NCBI GenBank assembly: GCA_037724045.1
Contig: JBBJOW010000013.1
Span: forward strand, 1-64,000
Direction of reading: 5' to 3'
Length of the DNA stretch: 64,000 bases
DNA from: DATLGB01 sp037724045
Lineage (GTDB): Bacteria; Actinomycetota; Thermoleophilia; Solirubrobacterales; Solirubrobacteraceae
The position numbers were made by a program, and so were the translations under genes. The notes under the pieces are model-generated. The model ran no database searches, was not told where the DNA came from, and saw nothing but the letters and a program-made list of their open reading frames with translations. Positions 17,115-24,184 of the stretch are shown here, piece by piece. How positions within the stretch are numbered: the stretch's first letter is position 1; each line of letters opens with the position of its first letter.

Positions 17115-18212
17115 TCACTCCGGGGCGGCGGCCAACAGCCACGCCCGGATCTCGTCGCCGTGCTCGTCGAGCCCCGGCGGCGGGAGGCGGACCGGCGGGC
17201 GTGAGCCGTCGACGCGCAGCGGCGGCGCGGGGAGTCCGTCGACCACCGGCTTCAGCCCGAGCGACTCCGCCAGCGCCCACGCCTGTGGGACGTCGTTGAC
17301 CGGCCCGGCCGGAACGCCGTGGTCCTGCAGAAGCGCCACCCAGTGGTCGACCGGCTGCGTGGCGAACACCGCGCCGAGTCGCGCGCTGAGCTCCTCGCGG
17401 TGCTCGACCCGGCCCGTCGAGGTCGCGTAGCGCTCGTCGGGCGCGCCGAGCTCGAGCGAGGCCCATAGACGTGCGAAGAGCCGGTCGTTGCCGACGGCCA
17501 GCGCGAGCGGCCGGTCGGCGGTCTCGAAGGTCTCGTAGGGGACGATGCTCGGGTGCCGGTTGCCCAGCCGGCCGGGGGACTCGCCGCCCAGCACCCATGC
17601 CGACCCCTGGTTGAGCAGCGTGGCCAGCGCGGCGTCCATGAGCGAGGTCTCGACGTGGCGCCCGCCACCCCCGCGCATCGCCGCCAGGATCCCGACCGCC
17701 GACAGCAGCCCGCACACGAGGTCGACGACGGCGGACCCGACCTTCAGCGGGCGGCCGTCTTCCTCGCCGGTGACGTGCATGAGCCCGCCGACCGCCTGGG
17801 CGAGGAAGTCGTAGCCGGGCAGCGGGTTCTCGGCGCCGAACGCGGTCACCGAGCAGGAGACCAGACCGGGATTGCCGCCGGCGCGCAGCGTGTCCCCGTC
17901 GAGTCCCCACGCGGCCATCAGCCCGGGCCGGAAGCTCTCGACGATCACGTCTGCGCGCATTGTGAGAGTGCGCGCCAGCTCGCGGTCGGCGGGGTCGGTC
18001 AGGTCGAGCGCGACCGACCGCTTGTTGCGGTTGAGGCCGAGATAGTAGGTCGCGTCGTCGCCCCGCCACGGCGGGCCCCAGCTGCGGGTGTCGTCGCCGG
18101 TCCCCGGGCGTTCCACCTTGACCACGTCGGCGCCGAGGTCGCCGAGCAGCATGGTCGCGTACGGCCCCGCCAGCACGCGGGAGAAATCGGCGACAAGGAC
18201 ACCGTCGAGCAT
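17115..18212 (-). CDS. CaiB/BaiF family (class III) CoA-transferase
   Basis: A 365-residue class III CoA-transferase that moves CoA between organic acids. The opening MLDGVLVADFSRVLAGPYATML and DLGADVVKVERPGTGDDTR are family hallmarks; the catalytic aspartate is probably in GSAVVDLVCG. The acid substrate cannot be told from sequence. ATG at 18212 gives the standard family start. It is separated by only 24 bp from the divergent phosphoesterase start, and no ribosome site is evident. Confidence 0.92.
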   Translation of the reverse strand: MLDGVLVADFSRVLAGPYATMLLGDLGADVVKVERPGTGDDTRSWGPPWRGDDATYYLGLNRNKRSVALDLTDPADRELARTLTMRADVIVESFRPGLMAAWGLDGDTLRAGGNPGLVSCSVTAFGAENPLPGYDFLAQAVGGLMHVTGEEDGRPLKVGSAVVDLVCGLLSAVGILAAMRGGGGRHVETSLMDAALATLLNQGSAWVLGGESPGRLGNRHPSIVPYETFETADRPLALAVGNDRLFARLWASLELGAPDERYATSTGRVEHREELSARLGAVFATQPVDHWVALLQDHGVPAGPVNDVPQAWALAESLGLKPVVDGLPAPPLRVDGSRPPVRLPPPGLDEHGDEIRAWLLAAAPE

Positions 18213-18236
18213 CTGCGGAAAGGTAACGTCAGGCGC

Positions 18237-19346
18237 TTGGGCACGCTCGTCGTCTCCGACCTGCACATCGGCACGGCGGCAGAGGTGGACCTGCTGCGCA
18301 GGCCCGAGCTGCGGGCGGCGCTGACGGACCGCCTGCGCGCGGGCGACGTCGGCCGGCTGGTCGTTCTCGGTGACGCACTCGAGCTGCGCGAGGTGCCGGT
18401 ACACCGCGCGGCGGAGATCGCCGAGCCGGTGCTCGCCGACCTGGGCGCGGCGCTGGGCGCCGGCCGCGAGCTGATCCTCGCCGGCGGCAACCACGACCAC
18501 AACCTCCTCGCCGGGTGGATCGAGCAGCACCTCCAGCAAGGGCAACCGCTCGGCTTCGAGGAGCGCATCGAGCCGTCGGTCGCCGGGCCGATCGCGGTGC
18601 GCCTGCGGCAGGCGGCACTTCCGGCCGAGCTCTCCTTCGCCTATCCCGGCCTGTGGCTGCGCGACGACGTCTACGCGATCCACGGTCACTACCTCGACCT
18701 GCACACGACGGTGCCCACCATCGAGCGCCTCGCCGCCGGGGCGATGGCGCGGGCGCTCGCGCCGATCCCCGAGGAAGGCGCCACGCCCGACGACTACGAG
18801 GCGGTGCTCGCCCCGCTCTACGCGTGGATGTACGCCCTCGCACAGCGCTCCAACGACGGCGCCGCGCGCGCCGGGTCGCGCTCGAGCGCCCGCGCGTGGG
18901 TCGCGCTCGCGGGCGAGGGCCGCCACCGGCAGCCCGTGCGCGCAAGCGCCCTCGCCGCCGGGCTGTTCGGTGCCGTCGCGCTGCTCAACCGGGCCGGCGT
19001 CGGCCCGCTGCGCGCCGAGCTCTCGGGCTCGGCCCTGCGCCGCGGGAGTCTCACCGGCATGCGGGAGGCGCTGCACAGGCTCGACCTGCACGCGCCGCAC
19101 GTGGTCTTCGGGCACACCCACCGCTCCGGGCCGTGGCCGGGCGACGACGAGGCGGAGTGGCGGACCGCGGCCGGCAGCCGGCTGATCAACACGGGCAGTT
19201 GGGTCTACCAGCGCCACTTCCTGTCAGAGCGACCGGGCGCCGGCCCCTATTGGCCGGGGACCGCGGTGTTCGTCGGCGAGGACGGACCGCCGCGCCTCGA
19301 GCGCCTGCTCGACGACCGCACCCACGCGCAGTTGCGTCCCGCGTGA
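18237..19346 (+). CDS. Calcineurin-like metallophosphoesterase
   Basis: A 369-residue dimetal phosphoesterase. The metal ligands are in VVSDLHIG, VLGDALEL (GDxxE variant), LAGGNHDHN, AIHGHY and VFGHTHRSG. The substrate is unknown. The start is TTG at 18237: the protein begins directly with the first beta strand (LGTLVVSDLHIG) and there is no ATG or GTG in frame between that and the divergent gene. GGAAAGG stands 13 bases upstream, a distant ribosome site. Its TGA overlaps the GTG of the next fragment. Confidence 0.88.
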   Translation: MGTLVVSDLHIGTAAEVDLLRRPELRAALTDRLRAGDVGRLVVLGDALELREVPVHRAAEIAEPVLADLGAALGAGRELILAGGNHDHNLLAGWIEQHLQQGQPLGFEERIEPSVAGPIAVRLRQAALPAELSFAYPGLWLRDDVYAIHGHYLDLHTTVPTIERLAAGAMARALAPIPEEGATPDDYEAVLAPLYAWMYALAQRSNDGAARAGSRSSARAWVALAGEGRHRQPVRASALAAGLFGAVALLNRAGVGPLRAELSGSALRRGSLTGMREALHRLDLHAPHVVFGHTHRSGPWPGDDEAEWRTAAGSRLINTGSWVYQRHFLSERPGAGPYWPGTAVFVGEDGPPRLERLLDDRTHAQLRPA

Positions 19347-19651
19347 AGCCGCTTCTTGCCGTGCTCGCCCTCGCGCTCGTCCTGCGCGTCGGGCTGATCG
19401 TCGCCACGCCGGACTTCGCCCCGTTCGGCGACCCCGTCGACTACGACCGCATCGCCGTGACGTTGTCGGGGCTGGGCTCGTTCGCACCGACCGGGCTGGC
19501 CGACCGACCCGTGCGGCGCCGCGCTCGCGGCGGGCGTCACCCGCCTCAGGGCAGCGCAGGCGTGAAGCAGGTGGCGAGCACCTCGACGTCGCCGTCGAGG
19601 CGCGCTTCGAGAACGGCCTCGGTGTGGTGGCCGTGCGCGAGCAGCGTGTAG
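19343..19651 (+). pseudogene. Truncated GT39-like membrane glycosyltransferase fragment
   Basis: A GTG start (19343) overlaps the stop of the phosphoesterase gene (GTGA), followed by one membrane helix (VKPLLAVLALALVLRVGLIV) and a first-loop motif GDPVDYDRIAVTLS, as in ArnT/PMT-type glycosyltransferases of about 450-550 residues. After about 55 residues (near 19510) the similarity stops, and the frame becomes Arg/Ser-rich sequence antisense to the thioredoxin-like gene. Only the N-terminus of a large membrane enzyme remains. The cut lies within about 35 bp of the neighbour's stop codon. Confidence 0.65.
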
Positions 19652-20292
19652 CACCCGCATCCGTCGACGGCGACCTGCGCGTCGCCGGCGCGCACGGTGC
19701 CGGAACCCGTGCAGACGAGGTGCACTCCGCCCGCCTCGTAGGGCCCCGCGTAGAGGCCGCGAACGTCGTCGGTCTGGGGTGGCAGGGTGATGCCGGGCGC
19801 GTCCTCGGGCCGGATCGGCGCGAGCGGCTCGGCGCCGTCCTCTAAACCGAGCAGCTCGATGATCTCGAGTTCGGTCTCCTCATAGGCACCCTCGCCGTAG
19901 TGCAGCGAGACGAGCTTCTGCTCCTGGTCGAAGAGGTAGCGCGCCGGCCAGCCCCGATTGCCGTACATGTCCCAGACCTCGAGCCCGGAGTCGATCACCA
20001 CGGGGTGCTCGATGCCGAGTGATGCGACGGCGCGCTCGATCTCCGCAGGTTCGCGCGAGCAGGCATAGCCGCCGGTGTGCACGCCGATCACCCGCAGCCC
20101 ATGCTCCTCGTAGCGCTCGTGCCACGCCTTGACGTAGGGCAACGTGCGAAGCGAGTTGACGCGGCAGAAATCCCAGAACTCGACCAGCACCGGGCGCCCG
20201 CGTTGCTGGTCAGCCCGCAGAGTTGCGGTGTTCAGCCAAGGTAGTCCGCGAGCAAACGGCGGCAGCGTGATGTCGCTGGAAAGCGCGCGCAT
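19546..20292 (-). CDS. Thioredoxin-fold protein lacking the CxxC pair
   Basis: A 248-residue protein of the TlpA/DipZ-like thioredoxin group with a C-terminal beta domain (about 165-248), like the C-terminal half of DipZ. The active-site segment reads VEFWDFCRVNSLRTLPY (37-53), where relatives have W-x-x-x-C-x-x-C followed by LRTLPY. Aligned on LRTLPY, both catalytic cysteine positions are replaced (Arg44 and Ser47) and only an adjacent Cys43 remains, so normal disulfide chemistry is unlikely. No signal peptide is visible. The role is unknown; it could be a binding protein built on a thioredoxin fold. Confidence 0.75.
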   Translation of the reverse strand: MRALSSDITLPPFARGLPWLNTATLRADQQRGRPVLVEFWDFCRVNSLRTLPYVKAWHERYEEHGLRVIGVHTGGYACSREPAEIERAVASLGIEHPVVIDSGLEVWDMYGNRGWPARYLFDQEQKLVSLHYGEGAYEETELEIIELLGLEDGAEPLAPIRPEDAPGITLPPQTDDVRGLYAGPYEAGGVHLVCTGSGTVRAGDAQVAVDGCGCYTLLAHGHHTEAVLEARLDGDVEVLATCFTPALP

Positions 20293-20300
20293 CCGGACTT

Positions 20301-20639
20301 GTGAACGCTAGCATCCGCCCGACGTTCGGCAGCCTGCTGTCCGTACCGCCACCACCCCCGGTCTTCAACGTGAACGCGGAGTCCGAGTCGACCCTGTCGC
20401 GGGTCGAGTACACGATCCCGAAGAACATCAAGCTCAACGGTGCCGGCTTCCCGACCTGCTCGGGTCGAACAAGAGCCAGCTGAACTTCGACATCGAGGTC
20501 TACGTGGCGGGTCCGAAGGCGCTCACGCTGTACCTGCAGACGAGCCTCTCAACATCCCGATCGCGGCGCAGATCAACGGCCAAGTCGTCGGCTTCGACAT
20601 CCCCGAGCGGGTGCGGTCGCCGGTCATGGGCCTGTTCCG
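20301..20639 (+). pseudogene. Remnant of a secreted protein, frameshifted
   Basis: Two frames join to give one recognisable beta-rich protein: first a segment with SRVEYTIPKNIKLNGAGFPTC (20301 to about 20462), then after a frame change SQLNFDIEVYVAGPKALTLYLQT, then after a short deletion NIPIAAQINGQVVGFDIPE and SPVMGLF. The pattern resembles a large exported-protein family I associate with Thermoleophilia. No start codon with signal peptide is present and at least two indels are needed, so it is a decayed gene or a badly assembled one. Confidence 0.55.
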
Positions 20640-20882
20640 GACATCTTCGGTGTCGCGGACGCGACCATCGACTACGGGATCGTCAGCGCGACGGCCATCT
20701 GGTACGTGCAGGTCTCTGCGCTCGTCATCGGTCACGTCGCCGGGCTCGTGCTGGCGCACGACCGCGCGCTCGTCGTCTACGGATCGGCGCGCGCGGCGGT
20801 CCGTTCCCAGCAGGCGATGCTGGTGGTCATCATCGCCTTCACCTGCCTCGGCCTCTGGCTACTCTCCGTCTCCAACTCGTGA
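20640..20882 (+). pseudogene. C-terminal fragment of a polytopic membrane protein
   Basis: From 20640 a new frame encodes an 80-residue end of a membrane protein: DIFGVADATIDYGIVSATAI, then WYVQVSALVIGHVAGLVLAH and a final helix ending LGLWLLSVSNS before TGA at 20880-20882. It joins directly, one base out of frame, to the preceding secreted-protein remnant. The N-terminal part of this membrane protein is missing. The stop overlaps a GTG of the next small gene, a normal operon junction, so this end of the gene is probably in its original place. Confidence 0.55.
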
Positions 20883-21013
20883 CGGTCGTCTTCGCGCATA
20901 CGAGCCACTGGCTCGCGTCGATCGCGTACGCGGCGCCGCTGTTCGTGCTGCTCGGGTGGATGGGGGTCGTGCGCTTGCGTGACGTCCGCTCGCGGCGCCG
21001 CGAACAGGTCTAG
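20879..21013 (+). CDS. Small single-pass membrane protein
   Basis: A 44-residue peptide starting with GTG that overlaps the TGA of the upstream membrane-protein fragment (GTGA). One hydrophobic helix (HWLASIAYAAPLFVLLGWMGVV) is followed by a basic tail (RLRDVRSRRREQV). Function unknown. The coupled start and clean topology favour a real gene that belonged with the now broken upstream one. Confidence 0.5.
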   Translation: MTVVFAHTSHWLASIAYAAPLFVLLGWMGVVRLRDVRSRRREQV

Positions 21014-21041
21014 CCCGCCACCGCCAGGGGTAGGACAGGCG

Positions 21042-21212
21042 GTGGTGTCCTTGGCCGAGCTCTTCACCCTGTGGGCCGTCGCCACCGCGGAGGCCAACCT
21101 GGCCTACGACGGTTGGCGAGCCAGCCCTGGCGCTCACGCGTACGCGGCCTTCGCCGCCGCCGACGACCGCGCCGGAGCGGCGCAGGACGCCCTCGCAGCG
21201 GCCGCCGGCTGA
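21042..21212 (+). CDS. Small hypothetical protein, paralogue 1
   Basis: A 56-residue acidic, helical peptide: VVSLAELFTLWAVATAEANL at the start and AAADDRAGAAQDALAAAAG at the end. It is clearly related to the next gene: both have an aromatic-rich helix, then W-R, a glycine-containing turn, Y, and an (A/R)AA-x-DR-x-x-AAQDAL end. Start is GTG at 21042 (or 21045). No known domain. Confidence 0.55.
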   Translation: MVSLAELFTLWAVATAEANLAYDGWRASPGAHAYAAFAAADDRAGAAQDALAAAAG

Positions 21213-21297
21213 AGTTCGGCGCAACAACAGATCCAGTCGTGGGTTTGCCGACGTAACGGTAAAGAGAGATGCCCGACGGACCGACACGTCACCTGAG

Positions 21298-21531
21298 ATG
21301 AGCGCCCACGAGCTGAAAGACCTGCTGGACCAGGTACCGGACACCCGGGAGCTGGTGCTGCACCGGTCGAACTCCGACTGGGAGCTGTACACCGCCTGGA
21401 GCGACGCGCACGAGGACGCCGAGTACGCGTACTGCGAGTGGCGCGTGCATGGCGGTGGCGGCCGCTACTTCGCCTATCGGGCAGCGCAGGACCGCGAAGA
21501 TGCGGCGCAGGACGCGCTCAGCCGCGGCTGA
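21298..21531 (+). CDS. Small hypothetical protein, paralogue 2
   Basis: A 77-residue acidic helical protein starting MSAHELKDLLDQVPDTRELV and ending YRAAQDREDAAQDALSRG. It has an extra N-terminal helix compared with the neighbour at 21042 but shares the WR...G...Y...A-x-DR-x-x-AAQDAL module, so the two are tandem paralogues. Its stop lies within a perfect 14-bp palindrome that also contains the stop of the converging SCO gene. A 10-codon reading frame (ATG at 21269) ends at TGA overlapping this ATG and could couple translation. Function unknown. Confidence 0.6.
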   Translation: MSAHELKDLLDQVPDTRELVLHRSNSDWELYTAWSDAHEDAEYAYCEWRVHGGGGRYFAYRAAQDREDAAQDALSRG

Positions 21532-22111
21532 GCCTGCGTAGATCGCGTTCGAGCGCGGGCGTCGAGAGATACCCGGGAGGGAACCCGATCCGCTGTTGAT
21601 CGTCCACCGCGAGCACGATGCCCGCCGAGTGCTCGCGGCCCTCCGTCTGCGGCGCGATCCCGAACGCCTTCCAGACCGGAGCGAGCTCCTCACGTGAGCC
21701 CAGCAGGAAGTCCATGCGCCCGGTCATGTGCTGCTTGAGCATGAACGCGCGGGCGCTCGCCGCCGTGTCGTTGGCCGGATCGACCGAGACCCCGAGCACC
21801 GGCACGTCGCGCCCGAGCGCGTCCATCGCGCCCCGGATCTGCTGCAGCTCGAAGGGGCACGTGTCCTCGCAGTGCGAGTAGATGAACGCGTAGATCACGG
21901 GTGCGCCGTCGGGGCGCGTGACGCGCTCGCCGTCCTGGTTGGCGAGCGAGAAGTCGGGCACGGTCGCGCCTGGCGGGCGCACGAACCCCTCGAAGGGCGC
22001 GCCGGGGTCCGGCGTCAGATTGCGCTCGCTCGCGCCCAGGTACGCGCCGGCGAAGCCCGCGAAGAGCAGGGCGAAGGCGCCGATCAGCACGAGGCGGACA
22101 CGTTGGTTCAC
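21518..22111 (-). CDS. SCO1/SenC family protein
   Basis: A membrane-anchored SCO/SenC thioredoxin-fold protein, a copper chaperone or thiol reductase for cytochrome oxidase assembly on the outer face of the membrane. The CxxxC copper site is in YSHCEDTCP and the conserved histidine is in REHSAGIVL. One N-terminal anchor helix (VRLVLIGAFALLFAGFAGAY) precedes the domain. I chose GTG at 22111; ATG at 22144 in the same frame would add 11 basic residues. No oxidase genes are in the window. The 3' end overlaps the small paralogue gene by 14 bp. Confidence 0.87.
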   Translation of the reverse strand: MNQRVRLVLIGAFALLFAGFAGAYLGASERNLTPDPGAPFEGFVRPPGATVPDFSLANQDGERVTRPDGAPVIYAFIYSHCEDTCPFELQQIRGAMDALGRDVPVLGVSVDPANDTAASARAFMLKQHMTGRMDFLLGSREELAPVWKAFGIAPQTEGREHSAGIVLAVDDQQRIGFPPGYLSTPALERDLRRLSRG

Positions 22112-22142
22112 CCTGCCCACGATATGCCGGTGATGTCGCGCC

Positions 22143-22235
22143 ATGAAGCGGCTCGTTGCGTTCGCAGGCTCGGTGCTGACCCTTCTCGCAGTCGCCGCTC
22201 CGGCGCATGCGCTCGACGTTGCGGGCGCGGGCTAG
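22143..22235 (+). pseudogene. Orphan signal peptide of a lost secreted protein
   Basis: A 30-codon frame (MKRLVAFAGSVLTLLAVAAP, then AHALDVAGAG and TAG) is a textbook Sec signal peptide with an AHA cleavage site and only about seven mature residues. Its ATG sits in a CATG shared with a possible minus-strand SCO start. Its TAG is the other strand of the TAG stop of the response regulator gene. I read it as the 5' end of an exported-protein gene whose remainder was deleted. Confidence 0.55.
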
Positions 22236-22864
22236 GCCTCGATGAACCCCCGCCGGATCGCGTAGCGGACCAGCTCGACCCGGTCGCGCATGCCCAGCTT
22301 GCGCAGGATGTTGGCCCGGTGGGACTCCACCGTCTTCTCCGCGAGGTGCAGGGTGGCAGCGATCTCCTTGTTGGTGTGCGCCTCCGAGATGAGCTTGAGC
22401 ACCTGCTGCTCGCGGGGGGAGAGCGGCTCCTCCGGCCCGGCCGAGGAGTCGGCCATCCACGAGCGGATCATGGACCGCTCGACCGCGTCGGTCACGAACG
22501 CCTCGCCGCGGTGCACGGCCCGGATCGCGTCCAGCAGGGCGTCGTCGACCTCGCGCTTGAGCACGTAGCCCGACGCGCCCGCCTTCAGCGCGTCGAACAC
22601 GTAGCGCTGGTCGTCGTGCATCGAGAGGATCAGCACCTGCGTCTCGGGCAGGTGCGCCCTGATCTGGCGCGCCGCCTGCAGGCCGGTCAGGCGCGGCATG
22701 GACACGTCGCACACGCACAGGTCGGGCTTGTGCTTGAGCGCCTTCTCGAACGCGTCGACGCCGTCGACGGCCTCAGCCACGACGGTCATGTCCGGCTGGC
22801 GGTCGATCAGGAGCTTCAGTCCGCCGCGCACGATGCCGTGGTCGTCGGCGATCAGGATGTTCAT
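22232..22864 (-). CDS. NarL/LuxR-family response regulator
   Basis: A 210-residue two-component regulator. The receiver domain (1-120) has the acidic pair Asp7/Asp8, the phosphorylated Asp53 in CVCDVSMP and Lys103 in YVLKREV. The C-terminal LuxR-type helix-turn-helix (about 145-205) contains LSPREQQVLKLI and TNKEIAATLHLAEKTVESHR. ATG at 22864 is preceded by AAAGGA at good spacing. The histidine kinase gene lies upstream on the same strand, 217 bp away, and is the likely partner. Confidence 0.95.
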   Translation of the reverse strand: MNILIADDHGIVRGGLKLLIDRQPDMTVVAEAVDGVDAFEKALKHKPDLCVCDVSMPRLTGLQAARQIRAHLPETQVLILSMHDDQRYVFDALKAGASGYVLKREVDDALLDAIRAVHRGEAFVTDAVERSMIRSWMADSSAGPEEPLSPREQQVLKLISEAHTNKEIAATLHLAEKTVESHRANILRKLGMRDRVELVRYAIRRGFIEA

Positions 22865-23081
22865 CCGTGGTCCTTTCTGGGGGTGGGCGCGGGCTCTCCG
22901 GGGATGCCGGCGCCGCCTGGCCAGTGCGGAGGGCGGAGCCCGGTGGCGAGCGAAGCGAGACCGGGAGACCCGAAGGTGTGCCTCTGGCACATCGAGGGGC
23001 GAGGACGCAGCCAGGTGGCTTCCGAGCGCAGCGAGGTTGCTGGCGCCCCGGAGGGACCGTGCACATCCGCGGAAAGGGCCA
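22865..23081. other. Structured spacer between kinase and regulator genes
   Basis: This 217-bp spacer encodes no convincing protein. It contains one of four exact copies of a 13-bp word (CGAGCGAAGCGAG at 22947-22959), a short hairpin GTGCC-TCT-GGCAC (about 22979-22991) and a further possible stem around 23010-23045. It may carry a promoter for the regulator or an attenuator; nothing more can be said. Confidence 0.4.
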
Positions 23082-24071
23082 CTATCTGCCTCCCATCGTC
23101 AGTTCGATCGTCGTGCCCTCGCCGGGGCGAGAGAAGATGTTGAGGTCGCCCCCGACCAGCAGCGCGCGCTCGCGCATGCCGTTGAGGCCGAGGCCGCCCG
23201 GGCGGCCGCGCAGCCTGCCGTTGCGATGGGCGCCGAGGCCGTCGAACCCCGCGCCGTCGTCGGCGACCTTGAGGATGGTGTTGCCGGTGAAGGACAGGTC
23301 GACGTGCACGTGCCGCGCCCGGGAGTGGTGCGCGACGTTCGACAGCGACTCCTGGGTGACGCGGTAGATGACGAGCTGCTCCTCGTCGGAGAGGACCGAT
23401 AGCTCGCCGTGGCGATGGAAGTGCGTCTGGATGCCGGTGCGCTCGCCGAAGTCGGTCACCTGCGATTGCAGCGCACTGATGAGGCCGTGGTCGTCGAGCG
23501 CGGTCGGACGCAGCGCGCGGGCGATGTGCAGCAGCTCGTCCATGGCCCGGTCGACCAGCGACTTGACCTCGCGCAGCTCGATGACGAGGTCGTCCGGCGC
23601 GTCCTGCATCGTCGCCGAGAGCCGCAGCTTGATGGCGGTCAGGGCCTGGTTGACCTCGTCGTGGAGGTCCTGGGCGATCTGCTGGCGCTCCTGCTCCTGG
23701 CCGCGCACCACTGCGCGTCCAGCCGCACGCCGCTCCTCCTCGACGCGCTCGAGCATCGCGTTGAAGCCCGCCGTCAGCAGCTTGAGCTCCTTGGCGGCGT
23801 GGCGGCCGGTCTCCGCGCGCCGGCCCGGCCTGGAGAGGTCGATCTCCTCCATCTTGCGCGCCAGGTGCGCGAGCGGTTCCAGCCGATGGCGCAGCAGCAG
23901 CGAGTTGAGCAGGATCACGGCGAGCACGGAGACGATCAGCAGGCTGACCCCCGACAGCGTGGCCGCGTCCTCGAGGCGGTCCCGCGTCAGGATGGCCGCC
24001 AGCGCCGCGGTTACCGCGACCAGGACGGCATTGACGGCGAGAACCTGCGTGAGCAGCGTGCGAGAGCGCAT
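23082..24071 (-). CDS. NarL-type sensor histidine kinase (HisKA_3)
   Basis: A 329-residue membrane kinase with two helices (about 5-28 and 41-60), a very short loop between them, a HAMP-like linker (61-112), a HisKA_3 dimerisation domain with the phosphorylated histidine in QIAQDLHDEVNQ (His137) and a HATPase_c domain with VADDGAGFD and GGLGLNGMRERA. The lack of an extracytoplasmic domain suggests it senses a membrane or internal signal. ATG at 24071 starts just before the first helix; an ATG at 24110 would add 13 residues. It pairs with the downstream NarL-type regulator. Confidence 0.93.
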   Translation of the reverse strand: MRSRTLLTQVLAVNAVLVAVTAALAAILTRDRLEDAATLSGVSLLIVSVLAVILLNSLLLRHRLEPLAHLARKMEEIDLSRPGRRAETGRHAAKELKLLTAGFNAMLERVEEERRAAGRAVVRGQEQERQQIAQDLHDEVNQALTAIKLRLSATMQDAPDDLVIELREVKSLVDRAMDELLHIARALRPTALDDHGLISALQSQVTDFGERTGIQTHFHRHGELSVLSDEEQLVIYRVTQESLSNVAHHSRARHVHVDLSFTGNTILKVADDGAGFDGLGAHRNGRLRGRPGGLGLNGMRERALLVGGDLNIFSRPGEGTTIELTMGGR

Positions 24072-24138
24072 TCCTGCTGGGGTATCGGCACGCCGCCGCC
24101 CACACTGCACCCGGGGGCGAACCCACGCACCCGGCTCG

Positions 24139-24154
24139 CTATCCTTTGTGAAGT
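24139..24154 (+). promoter_or_regulatory. Motif shared with cysM, upstream of moeZ
   Basis: The 16-base stretch CTATCCTTTGTGAAGT ends 30 bases before the moeZ start. The same stretch with one change occurs at the start of cysM (28555-28570). It is AT-rich compared with its surroundings, which suits a -10 region or an operator. Sharing between two genes of one pathway is what makes it notable. Confidence 0.45.
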
Positions 24155-24184
24155 CTTGGAATCACGATCAACAAAAGAGCCTTT

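Noticed and set aside
17553..18236. Upstream in-frame extension of the phosphoesterase gene
   Set aside because: It lies antisense to the CoA-transferase and has no domain content; the protein starts cleanly at the first metal-binding strand.
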